Part shown: positions 12,511-25,148 of the stretch, piece after piece
Layout: each line of letters starts with the position of its first letter
Position numbering within the stretch: position 1 is the stretch's first letter
NCBI GenBank assembly: GCA_000310025.1
Contig: FN649741.1
Coordinates: 1,370,576 to 1,434,575, forward strand
Direction: 5' to 3'
DNA: 64,000 bases
Origin: Ectocarpus siliculosus
Lineage: Eukaryota; Sar; Phaeophyceae; Ectocarpales; Ectocarpaceae
The notes under the pieces: generated by a model
Database searches by the model: none
Told to the model about the DNA's origin: nothing
The model's input: only the letters and a program-made list of their open reading frames with translations
Made by a program: the position numbers and the translations under genes

Positions 12511-15500
12511 TTACTTGTCGTCGCCCTCCTCCACCACCCGAGCCAGGTCCTTGACGGCCCCTTCCTCCCGGATGTACGAGAACGCAAGGTCTCCCAGGCG
12601 GTCTCGAGGCTGGGCGTCGATGAAATTGATACCTGGTCGGCACCGCAATCAAGACAACTTTGAGAGTTCAACAAGATGAGAGCGGTTAGACCCACGAGGC
12701 CCGTGGTCGGGCAATAGCCGAGGGGCCAAACAAGACGAAAACGCCGACAATAATACAGAGGGAAATGCGCGGGGGGGGGGGAAGACGTGCAGTAATAATA
12801 GGGATGAGGTCGGGGCACTGTCTACGATCGGATGAGCGATTTGTCCCGGGCCATCGTTGCAGAGAGGGGGGGAAGAGCATGAGAGAGCGAGAGCGAGAGG
12901 GAGAGGGAGGGAGGGAGGGAGGGAGATAGAGACAAGATAGAGAGAGAGAGAGAGAGAGAGAGTTGCGAGGCTGCGAAGAAACTTGACTGGCGGTCAATGT
13001 TTCAATGTTTTCCGTCCATATTAATGTGTCTGTTTCGTGTACCTTGTCCGAGCATTATGGGGGAAAAGCAACAAACGATTTGCCCTCGCTCAAAAGAGAA
13101 CAGGGTGGACATCTTTCGGAAAGAAGCAGCAACGACCATCACCCCAGTCAAGTCAGGACAAGATCGAATGCAACAACCTGAAGACACAGAGGAGAGTTAA
13201 CCTCAGTGAGATCAAACACTACGGCATGACCCACCCGAAAAACGTCCGTCATCCGCCATGGAAGGTAATACCACGCGGTTTCATATCCTCCCCCGCTATT
13301 ATACTGGGTTCAAAGCGTTCAAGTCACATGCATGCTTTTCTGAGATCGAGTCAGAACTTGTCACTCGCATGAAGCGGTACTAGTTTCCAAAGCCGTCTAT
13401 CCCCGCGCGTCCAGCACAGATGATTTGATTCTACCGCAAAGCAATGTTTTAACTATCAAGACTCAACCGACTCGTTCATTAGATTCCGTCTCGTTCTCTC
13501 ACACAAACGTTTGGTGGCCGATGACGTCTACAAGTTGTGTTGTCCCAAGCTATCGCGGCTTTCCGCACGGGGTTAGCCCCCCCCCCCCCCCCCCCCAAAA
13601 ATGCTTTTTACAACTTCTCCAAAAACCCCCGTAGCCCCCCCCCCCCCCGCCCCCGTTAAATTCCCCCCTTTTCCGAGGGCCGGGGNNNNNNNNNNNNNNN
13701 NNNNNNNNNNNNNNNNNNNNNNNNNNNNNNNNNNNNNNNNNNNNNNNNNNNNNNNNNNNNNNNNNNNNNNNNNNNNNNNNNNNNNAAATCCCCCGGGTTT
13801 TTTTTTTTCCCCCCCTTTTTTTTGGGGGTTAAAAGGGTTAAAATCACAGCCAGCTTTTTTGGAAATGGGGTAAAAATTTTTCCCTCGCAGAAAGGGGTTT
13901 TATTTTCAAAACCCGTTTTTCCCCGGGGGTCCCCAAAAAATGTTTTGTTTTTCCCCAAAAACAATTTTTTAATTTCCAAAACCCAACCGACTTTTTCATT
14001 AATTTCCGTTTTTTTTTTTCCCAAAAAATTTTGGGGGCGGAGGAGGTTTAAAATTTGTTTTTTCCCAAATTTTGGGGGTTTTCCCCCGGGGGTTACCCCC
14101 CCCCCCCCTCCCCCCCAAAGATGTTTTGTAAAATTTTTGGAAAAACCCACGTAGCCTCCCCCCCCCCAGCCCCGTTTAATGTTCCCCCTTTTGGGGGAGG
14201 GGTGGCCAATGGTTTTTTCGCTCAAAAGGCATGCAAAACATCAGTACGCCCCCCCCCCCCCAGCCCCATCTGACGACTCACCCTCCTTGTAAACAACCCT
14301 GCAGGCGAGGCAGGAGGCCATGGCGTTGCGGAGGTACTGCGGGGGCAGGGTGGTAGGTACCCTGTCGAACGCGGCCTCGACGAGCTTCTCGGGCAGGTGT
14401 TCTCGGAACAGAGGCAGCAGGAGACGGAGGTGCTCCTCCTGCTCCTCCTGATTTCCACGAGACGATGACGAAATCGTAATGAAATAAAGAACAAAAAAAC
14501 AAACAAAACATTGTTGTTGGATACGAAAGAAAACAACGAGATGTGCGACGAGGAACGTGTCGAAATCAAGTCATGTTTGCACCTTGTTCTATATCCGCCT
14601 CAAGAGTTTTTGGCCAGAAACCTGAGGTGATCACAGGAAACCCACACACCCTGCCCCCGACCCTCGTTGCTGACGGGGCAGTACCTATCGCTTTCCTTCT
14701 TCGAAATTCAAAACGTCACATGGTCGGTTCGAAACCTACCGATCGGGTAGTAACGCCATTGGCACAGGCTTGCAACTCTCACCGCAGAAGGTGCATCATC
14801 CAGGATCTTGAGGACCGCGTCGGTGACCGAGTTGATTGCGTTGCTGATTCGCTCGCTGATGGCCGGCAGGGGCGTGGCCGGGTGGTTGCGGTGCTCGCGG
14901 AAGAGAAGCTCGGCCTCGCGGCGACCCGCGTCCCTGAGCTTCTCCAACACGTCGAGCACGATGCCCTCCTGTTTGATATCATCGGGGGAAATCGATGTTG
15001 TTATTTCGGAGTTCAACACGGCACTCACTGATCGTACCGCCTGGTTGAAATTCAGTTATCAAGGTGTGTGTTTGTGTACGTGGTTCGGCGGGCTATGTAT
15101 GTGTGCCGGCAGTGTGACCTGGCGCACCTTGTCCGCTGTGTCGACCTACATCGCTCTCGCGACGCCCTTTCCCGCTCCTGTCGTCAGACAACCGAATTGT
15201 GAACACCCCTAGCCCCCCCCCACACCCCCACGCCCTGTGTGATGCGCAGCCAGCACCCCCCGTGAACCGTACACAGGTCTGTTATTTATTCCTGCAGCTG
15301 TTAACCATTTGCTGGTCTCTTTTGTTCTTCCGTCTTTCGTCAGGGTTCTATTCTGTCGTGTGCTCTATCGTGGCTGTGTTTGTCCTCCTCCCTTATATTC
15401 TGTTCTTCCACATTCTGTTCTTACTGTTCTCTTTTCTCTTGTGATATTTTCTATGATAATTTACTCATCACCTTGTTCTCCTTGAACTTCTCGGACGTCA

Positions 15501-17991
15501 TGAGCATGGTTATATATTCTGTTTTTCCACATTTTGTTCTTTTTGTTCTCTTCTTTTCTCTTGTGATATTTTCTACTCCTCACCTTGTTCTCCTTGAACT
15601 CCTCGGACGTCATGAGCATGGACGAGATGATCTCGAACGAGCTGCAGATAACGCCGCACTTGTTGGCGCTCGAGTCCTGGTAGGTTAACCGTTTCCCCAA
15701 ACACGGCAAGGCAGGTAGGTGTGCGGACGTTGAGCAAACCCCTAATAGAGCTCTAATCTCTGCGGTGGGGCTGACTCAACCGGTCAACATGTTCTCCCAG
15801 CACATGCTCTCTCAAACTCCTGTACATACTTCTGAGAGTGCTGTTCTTTCTCTCTCATGCGTCTCACAGAGGTTGACACTTGTCGGTACACCCGGTGGTT
15901 CAGTAGCTTAACCTCGCAGGATTCTGGTCGCTTTGGGGCAGGCGTTTGAATCTCGGCGCCGTCACACGAACTGGGACTGTTCTGCCTCACGCCACGCCCC
16001 AACAAGCTTGGGTACTGTAGCGGTTAACCCGGGTGTGTACGGAAAAACTCGACTTTCTTCACGGTCGACGAGGGGAAGAACCGGCTGAATTCCTCTCGTG
16101 ATGAAAAAAGAAATCAGGCTAACTCCGCAGAAGGCAGGCGGCGGAGCCCCAAGAAAAACATGGTATGTGTGCATCCTTTCCTTCCTCCTGTGTCACCAAG
16201 GTTGTCCAGAGACCGACCATGCTGGAAGGCGCAAAACTCGGCGCCCAGAGGCATGACACGCAGCAGGAGCATCAGCGCAGGGTGGTTGCATATTACTGTA
16301 GTCTCTCGCGCCCCTCTCTCACCTTCACGAAAACCACACCGGCCTCCTTGAACAGCGCTTCCCTTGCCTCCGGGGTCGTGAACAGGTTCGCTCTGTCGGA
16401 AGAGATGAGATGGATAAAATTGTGGTGTCTTTGTAAGAAAAAAAGAGGCATCGTTTCAAGATTCTGCGCATTGGAAGGGCGAGGCCGCCGGTGGCGAAGC
16501 TGGTGCATCCAATGCAGGCACGAAACCAACAACAAGCCAATGAAGCCAACAACACACATGAAGCTAACCCGGGGGGGGGGGGGAGGGGGGCATCTGCGGA
16601 CGGCGAACTTCACGTTGACCCCTGGCCCCTCCCCTCAAGCTTATCTCAGGCTGACTCTTATCCGACCGATAGTTGGCCCGACGGAGTTTTTGACGATAGG
16701 CATACCCCCGCCACCGTTTGCCAAGCCCCCGCACACGAAATCTCCAAAAGACAGACCTCACTCCACACCACCACAGGGGACCTGGTGCTCCCGCCGTGAT
16801 GGTCGCATCGCCACAAACCTTGCTACGCACGACATCTGTAGGCTTCTTTGAAGCCTGCTCTGATCGCTGTCGAATGTGTGTGGGCCGAGAAACGTCAATC
16901 GGTGCCCGCAAAAGTGCGAATTCCGTGTGGATATATCGCACGCGGATGTTAGCCCTACAATCCGTTTGCGATATATCCACACGGATTGTCAATTATCGGC
17001 CCGCACAGAGCCCACAACGACCAGACGAGGCGGGAAAGAAGCCTACAGATGTCGTGCGTAGAGCCTTCAGGCTTTATGGCGATGCGACCACCACGGCGGG
17101 AGGCGAAGGCTCCCTGTGGGGGTGTGGAGTGAGATCTGTTCTTTTGGAGATTTCGTGTGCGGGGGCTCCGCAAACGTAGGCGGGGGGGGGGTACATACGC
17201 CCATCGTGAAACAACCCCCGTCGGACCAATCTTGGGTCGCGGTAAGATTCACCCTCCCCCGGGTTAGGTTTTCCGGAGTGTGCAAAACGCCCCCCCCCCC
17301 CCCCACGGCTTACTTCTCCCACATCACCCCCCCCACTCTCACCCTTCTACAACGAGAGTACTGGAAGGGGTCCCGTCGCTGTCGAGGTAGGACCGCCAGT
17401 TGGAGCCGTTGATAGTCCCGGGGCGCCCGCCGGCGGGAACGAAGGCGTCGGCCTTGACCCGGTTGTGCATCGTGTTGCGCGCCCGGATGCCCTCGTCGTT
17501 GTCGCACGTGTGCAGGACGCCCTTGGGACCGAACTGTGTTTATGGGTTTTGCGTTTGGCATCGTTTTTTTTGTTGTTTTTGGTTCCAAGAACACAATAAA
17601 ATACTTTCATCCCTTCCACAGGTTAAGGTCTGGGGAATATTAGCAACGAATTCGTACATTTTCATATTTTCTTCACAAAAAATTGCAACTAGTTCAACTC
17701 TTGCAAAGATACAAGTCTAGGAAAGATTGGCGATGAATTAACCATGGTGTTGAATGATGACCAACCGGCCATTTTGGTTGTTCATTGGCGTTGGCGATAG
17801 GGGCATCAAGAGCGGGGGGGAAAGAGACGCTATAGGCATGGGCAACAGGTACGATGGCAGCTAGTTGAAGGAAGGTAGGCTTCTGGTTGGTAGCTCTTTG
17901 GACAACGGAGGATGGGGCAGGACAATAGTTGGCGGGGGGGGGTGGATACAGCAACCATTGTGGCCGAAAAAACACCGACATCGTCAGCAGC

Positions 17992-18022
<31 letters not shown>

Positions 18023-21000
18023 AAAACGTAACGACAACGATAACCACAACAGACATGGAAACGGCAAACGCTAACAATTGACCCGTGAACCGCATACAAC
18101 AGCAAAACAACAGCAACCAGCCCAACCACCGGCATTGACGAAGGTCTCACAAGAATTATCTAAAAGCACTTCTATAAAAGAATTCTGCCTTGTCGAAGCG
18201 GAACTCGGAGATTGGCAGAACAACAGCAACCAACTCAACCGCACAGAAAATAACACCAACATCGGAACATCTCAACAAGACATATATTTTTCAGTACCTT
18301 GTTGAAGCGGTACGCGGAGATGGGCAGGCCCTCCTCGAACAAGCGCAGCAGCTCGGCGTGGCTGAGCCCCTCGGGGTCCTCGGCGCTGCCCGTGCCGTCC
18401 GCGACCCCGACGATGAGGCAGGCGTCCCCGTACTCGCGGTTGAGGATCTTGATCATGTTCCCCCCGACGTCCCCGTCGGGTCCCTGCAGCAGAGAGAGGG
18501 AGGGAGGGAGGGAGGGAGGTTCGGAGGGTGGAGGTCGCAACAGAAGGTGCTTCGCGAGGAACGCTTCTTCGTCGCACGTGACACATGTTGTGAAAGACGG
18601 TGTACCGTATCCAACAAGGGTTAGGGTGGCGGTCGCATGGAGGGAGGTTCGGGGGGTGAAGGTCGCATTAAAAGGCGTTTCGCCAAGAACGTTCGAGGAA
18701 AGCACGTGATGCACTGTGAAAAGAAGGTGTATCGAACCGGAAGGCCAGCGTACTCTGAGTACCACCAGCGCCGTGACACAATTTTCTGCCCCTTGTCTTG
18801 GCTGCCGCTGTTCGCGATCGACATCGACAAGAAAATCTGCCCCCGTCCCCCGCCCCGTCCCCTCGCTGTTGGTGTATTTCTGTCCATTTCTCTCCACGTC
18901 CTCACGAAACATGGTGACTCGTTCAAGTACAACATGCACATGTACTGCTGTAGAACCCTCTGATAATCTTCCTCCTTCTTCGGTCGTCTTACCCCAGTGA
19001 GCTTGAGGGTGAACTTCTGGCCCGCCTTGGGGTCGATGCCGCGGTTGCGGAGGGCCTCGTCGAGGAACACGAAAACGCCTTCCGATGTAACTCCATACTC
19101 CTGCCCGCGCGACGACACGTGACAACATTCCATCGAACACATGAGATCAGGATCAGATCAGGCCGTGTCGGACATCAACAGCCGTTTTCGTGCAGTGAGC
19201 ACTGCTGTGCCACAGCGGTGTTGCAGCAGGCCATGCCATACACCGTCCGGTGCCAACCTCGTGTCAAGCCAGGCCACATTACATCGCATGCACTATTCAC
19301 ATCTCATCACAGTATACTGCGAAAAAATATCGTACAGGGCGCGCCACCCGCAAAATGACCTAGTAGGAATTAAGAATTCCGGGTTAAAAAAAGTTCGAAA
19401 CTCAAGGAACTTGATCATAACAGACTCCGGCAAGGATACTACAGCACTCTAAAACTTCGTGGTCGCTGTTGCCTTACCTACCCCACAGAGGGGAACAAAG
19501 AAACGAGCCTCAGGCAGACCAAGAGCTTCATAAGTGGGGGCTCCGTATTTCGTACTGTACTCCCCATCCCGACCTGTGATATGTGGGTGAAGGCGTCATC
19601 GACCCAAACCGGGTACCCACACCGCTGTGTGCAACAGGTACACAAAGTCGAGCGCGTGTTGCCATTGTCTGTTCCTACTCCTACATGCACACACACACCT
19701 TGTGGTTGATGCCCGCGTCAGGCTTGGAGGACATGAAGGCGGAGGGGAAGGGGGCCTGGCGCTGCGCGGCGCGGGCGATGATCCAGTTGATGTCTTGCGG
19801 GATCACCTGTCGTCACACGCAAGGAAGACAATCATCCCAACGGGGTCAGCACCAGCTGCAGCAGCACCAGCAGCACCAGCAGCGGCGGCTGGCAACAGCG
19901 ACGGCAATGTGCGGTAACGGTTTTGGCTCAATGCCTTGCCCGGCGAAGGATTCGTGCGTGCGTACACGCCAGGACCGAGTTGATCCTGGGCGCTAACTGA
20001 CTACCATAGCGGGGAGGTAAACAACAGCGAGCGGTATCAGAGACATCCGCGTAGAGACAGGGTGGCTAGCAGGCTTCACTCCCAACTGGATGGGCTAGTC
20101 TTCCACACAGCACTTGGCGGTATTTCCGAACATTGTCCCGCTTCAAACCTTGCCTATTGCAAGGGATACTTGGACGATATCTGATTCTGATTCCTCCCGC
20201 GTGCTAACCGAACACGTCAACCAAAACAAACACGCCTGCATCCGTGAGCCCCTCTTCTTCGGGTATAACCCGACATCGATCCAATGCACCTTCAGCAGGC
20301 CCTGCAAGCAAGCCCGTCTTCTCTCAGTACACTCGCCATCACCTCGTTACGCACTTGCCTTAACGTGGAAGGACAAACCAAACCAAACCGTACCCCCCCC
20401 CCCCCCCCGTTCCCACGACGGCGTACCTGCTCGTCGGGGCCGAGGTAGAGAAGCTCCTGCTTGCCCCACAGGTCCTTCACGTACCGGCGAGTCTCCTCCG
20501 TGCCCACCAGAAGGTCGAGGAGAGCGTCGCTGAAGGCCTTCACGCCCTTGCGGACGGCGTGGTCCTTGGCGCGACCCTACAACACGGCGCGAAGCACACA
20601 CACCACCACCACCACCGCTCGCGTCATGTAGTGTCTACTGTACTGTCTACAGCAGTGAGGGTATTGTGTACAGAACGGAAGCGATGCTGTGTCCAACGGC
20701 AAACGTGCGTGCCAACATGTATCCCACCACAGGGGGCTGAGAGGAGGCTATTCGTACACTTTGGCAGCGGTTCGCGAATCAAGCAAAAGCTGAAGCACAA
20801 GATACACAACACCCACACACGAACGCATCAGCTCCTGACACCTACACACGCGCGAAACGCAGAGGAAAGTCTTCCGTGTGGACTCAGGTCATCGCTGCCC
20901 ACCGCGCGAGCGAAAATCGTGAGCGGCAGCAGCTACTGAACGGTGCCATTACGGCCAACTAAAAAGATAAACACGTGTCTGCTGCTGTGACGTACCGTGG

Positions 21001-23089
21001 AGTTTGTAGTGTCGACGAGTACGACGGCCTTGCTTCCCCCCTCCGGGATGTCCTTGTTCTTCAGCTGCTGCGCGTACGCCAGACCGTAGCACTCGTCGAA
21101 CTGCCTACCGGCCTCGATCGCGACCTAAGCAGCAAAGAAAAAAAAATGGGGGGGGGGGGGGGTATGCATATGATTGGGAGCCAATTAGATGGGATCACCT
21201 CCGGCACGGGAACGCCACCAACTGCAGAGTCCCCCCCAACTACTTGATATCGGTATACCATCTCCGTTGGCGCTTCTCTTTCTTCGAACAACGAAAGCCA
21301 ATCAAATTGCCGTAGAGGACGGTAATAATACCCATGCCTAGCACGCGCGCGTCATCGATTCCCGCGGCCAACCCGCCCGCCCGCGGCGGTCCACGGCCGC
21401 TGCGCGGGCGAGATCTCTGCTCTCAACCCAGCAGCCGCTGGAGTCGTCAACTCTTCCGCCGCTTCTTTCCGACGCGACGGTGGTGACCACAGATTTCAAG
21501 TCAGGATACTGATGCAAAGAGGTAAGGTACACAAGCATGCCGCTGTCGTCAAGACCAATCAGAGTCAAGAGCGATGCCGACACCATGTGCTATAGGAAAT
21601 ACGTCTAACTAGAATAACACCTGTGGTATTGTGCATCGGACCTGTCACTGCATTGGCTTCCAAGAGACACGCAGCTGTCAAACACCAAAGAACATGCCCT
21701 CCAAGTGTCGCTCTTTGACTGGACCCCTCCCCACGTGCAATCAGTCGCAAAGCGGCAGGCAAAACACGCCCTCGCCGTGCCCACAACGAACAAAAAAATA
21801 AGTGTCACCACAAACGTGACACCACACCTACATACCTGCTCCGACGTCTGAGGGGTGACGATCCTCATCCCCCCCCGAGCGATGTCTCGGAAGCGGCAGT
21901 GGAAGCCGTTGAAGCGCCGGCCGTGGACGAAGAACACCCCGAACGGCACCTCGGAGCCGCTGCCCTCCTATTGGTCGGTCAGAAAGAGGCACGGCGGGAT
22001 ATGTTACGATCATTGGGGGTACACGGCGCTAGATTGTTTCGTGTCGAACCGGCACATATCGGAACGAACAGTCATCGTTTTCTCGGCGAAACGACAGTAG
22101 TCATCAAGCAGTAATAGGAAAGGGTGTTACTCTGTCTCAGCGAAAGCGGCGATTTTCAGTGTGTATGCATCTGTCTCCCAATCGTCCCGCGAACGGGCGT
22201 CCCCGGAGCATCCGTAAGCAAGCATGCTTCCAACAACAACACGGGACCGCTTTTCTGGTTTGACCTGATTCCCCCGCCCCCACCAAGAGGTTGATCGGTC
22301 TACGCACTACATGAAAGACCAAATAGCTAGGGCCGACCCGGGTGCGCTGTTTCACCTTTAGCTCGTCTTCGGTCATGAGCAGGCGGGGGTCCACGCGGAG
22401 ACTGAGGGCCCAGCGGTTGGGCATGAAGAAGTTGGTCCTGTAGGTGGCCATCACTCCGTCTACCATCTTCAGCAGCAGCCCCTGTTGTGAGACGGTGTGG
22501 AGGAAAACAGAAGGCAGAGGCGAGCAAGCACATGGGGGGACAGATACATCAAACCAACATGAAAACGAGCATGCCAAAAAGAGGGCCCACACGCATGAAG
22601 ACACCAAAACACAGATGAAAAGCCCGCAGAGCCGAAAAAATAATGATTGAGGGAACCACCTAACTATCGGTCGTCGCTTGGCACAACCGGCTCAGCTTTA
22701 CACTTGATCCGCGCAAAAGGAAAAGGTGTCCCCCTTTCTCCTAACAAAAAAAAAAAAAAAATGTGCAACACGCCCAGCGGCGGCCACGGGTGCAGCAAGG
22801 TTGGCCGGTACTGTACGGTGGACCTCCCCGAGCCATAACGCGAGGCAGCCGATACCCGCGGCTACCCCAAACACAAGTGGTTCCGTGTGGAGCACGGCAC
22901 GGCAGTCGTTTCGTGTCTGGTATACAAATAGGAGATAAGGAAACCGTCCAAATCATCATTGCATCGACGCCAATACAGCTAGCTGCCAATATTTACCAAG
23001 AGCGCTAGGGGCACACAGCTGTTCCTATGCCACGCATCTCCGTGAGGCAACGTGCTGCGTCGCAACCACGCCGACACAACGGCAAGCAT

Positions 23090-23155
<66 letters not shown>

Positions 23156-25113
23156 GACAGGGAAAGAAAGACAGAGAAAGACAGATATTGAGAGCTTGGG
23201 AGAGAGAGAGAGACAAAGAGACAGCGATAGAGACAGACCTAGACAGAGCAGGCGCAAGCGTCCTTCAGCAGCAGATGACCCGTTCGACATCAACGCTATC
23301 TCTTTGCACACCACGGTGTACAGCAGCAGTACCTGGACCATCTCGTGCTCCACGTCGCGCACGATCGCAGCTCTGATCTCGCCCGCCTTGGTCTTGGCCG
23401 CAGTCTCCGACATGTCCACGTCGGGCGAGAAGCGGGAGCAGAACAGGTCCGCCGCCGCGGCGGCGTGCCTCACGTACCGGGGGCTGTCCAGCCACTGGGG
23501 TGGGTCGGCCGTTGTAGGCGTTGTCGTGGGTAGTTGGTGTGTGGCGGGCGAAAGCAGCAGCAGCACAAAAAACACCGGTAAAGTAGATACATGACGTGGG
23601 GGGAACGGGGGGGTACTAAAGTCAATCGTTCGGTTCACGTGGTTGACGTCACAACGGGAACGGCCGTGGTGGTGGTAAGCGGGTCGCCGTATGTGGACGG
23701 TCAGCCAGGAACATCGCTGCGCACCAAGCACAACAGCAGTTCCTCGCGTGTCGCGGCGCTCCAGACACGGCGTTTGTGGGTGCCATTCGGGGGGGGAAAG
23801 GTGCACCAATCATACCGTGCATTCCGCCCACCCCGCACAGTTGCACAGATGTCGGGCTGTTCCTACATACATCCAAGCAAAATGGCCGACCGGCTTTTGT
23901 AGCTCACGTGGTACATCTGCGACTTGGAGTATGCCCATGGGTGCGTCTTGTGGAGCACTCCGTAGACCATGTTAGCGAGGGCCACGATCACCTCCGACGT
24001 TTCCAGACCCAGCCCCGGGTGCCTGCAAAACCAAAAAACCAAAAAAGAAGCGTTATTTCGTTTTGGTTCGGAGCGCGAGTCGAACCTTCTCAACTCGCGA
24101 GAGCGCTTGCTGCTGAATTCGGCAACGCGTCGAGTAAATAAGGAGCGCCGTGTGAGATGAGCAGAACAACAGGCACCCCCCACCAACACATTTTGTGTTC
24201 CTTTTCTTGAGACAAACGGAAGGAGGTTTGACGAACTCAGGCCGGAACAATACAGCGACAGCAGTCTCGAACAATATAGCGAGGAGATGCGCGGCAAAGC
24301 ACACACAGATGTGGGTAAAACCTCCTGGGGTCACCTATTAGTAGAGGACGAAGGTTTAACCAACCACGCACGGTTTTCTCCTCAACGGTTGGGACGGCGA
24401 GAATAGAGAAAGATAAAACAGGACGCACACAACATCCAACAGCTTGTCAAAACAAGAAAGGGGGGACGGGGGAAGGCAAGGAAAAGAAAGCAAGACAGAC
24501 TCACTTCTCCAGCATGAGCTCGTACACCCGCTCATCCGCCCACTTGATCCTCCGCAAGTCCTTCATGACGGCGTCCCACGCGCCGGGCTCGTCCCAGCGG
24601 TCCTCCCAGCTTGCATCGATCTCTGCACCAGCTGCAGCGTCACCGGACCCCGCAACTGCCGCCTTTGCTGCGCTGCTACCGTCGCTGACGAGCATCCTCA
24701 TCTGCCAACGCCACAAACCATGAATAAAACCGACACAAACGACCTCAAGTAAAAAAAATTAAATCACCCTGAAACTATCACCGTGGCGGTGGCGGTACCG
24801 CGTGGTTTCGTGAGAGGCGAAACCTTATGAAGGACGCGTGGGTCTTGTCCCACGTGACGACGCCTTGATAAACACTGGGTATGAGCTTAAGTTCAGTGGC
24901 AGTCTTCGAGACCATTAAACCAGAGGAGCGAAACGACAAAATTGTCGCCAAATAACCACAGGAGAGAACTGCCGAACGACGACTGGGTCTCTAACGTCTA
25001 ACGTACGTCCAAAGACTCCCGAGTTGTTAGGCAAACACGACAGCAGCGTGCAGCAGCTGCAGCAGCAACACACAACAGCAAACAACGCCGACGCCAACAG
25101 CAACACCAACAAT

Positions 25114-25148
<35 letters not shown>

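Noticed and set aside
22979-23809. 276-residue minus-strand open frame
   Set aside because: Built on the GA/GACA microsatellite and intronic DNA; glutamate dehydrogenase exon 23333-23494 uses a neighbouring part with defined splice sites.
24031-24160. tRNA-like stretch with GAGCGCGAGTCGAACCTTCT
   Set aside because: A B-box-like word only; I could not build an acceptor stem or an anticodon arm.
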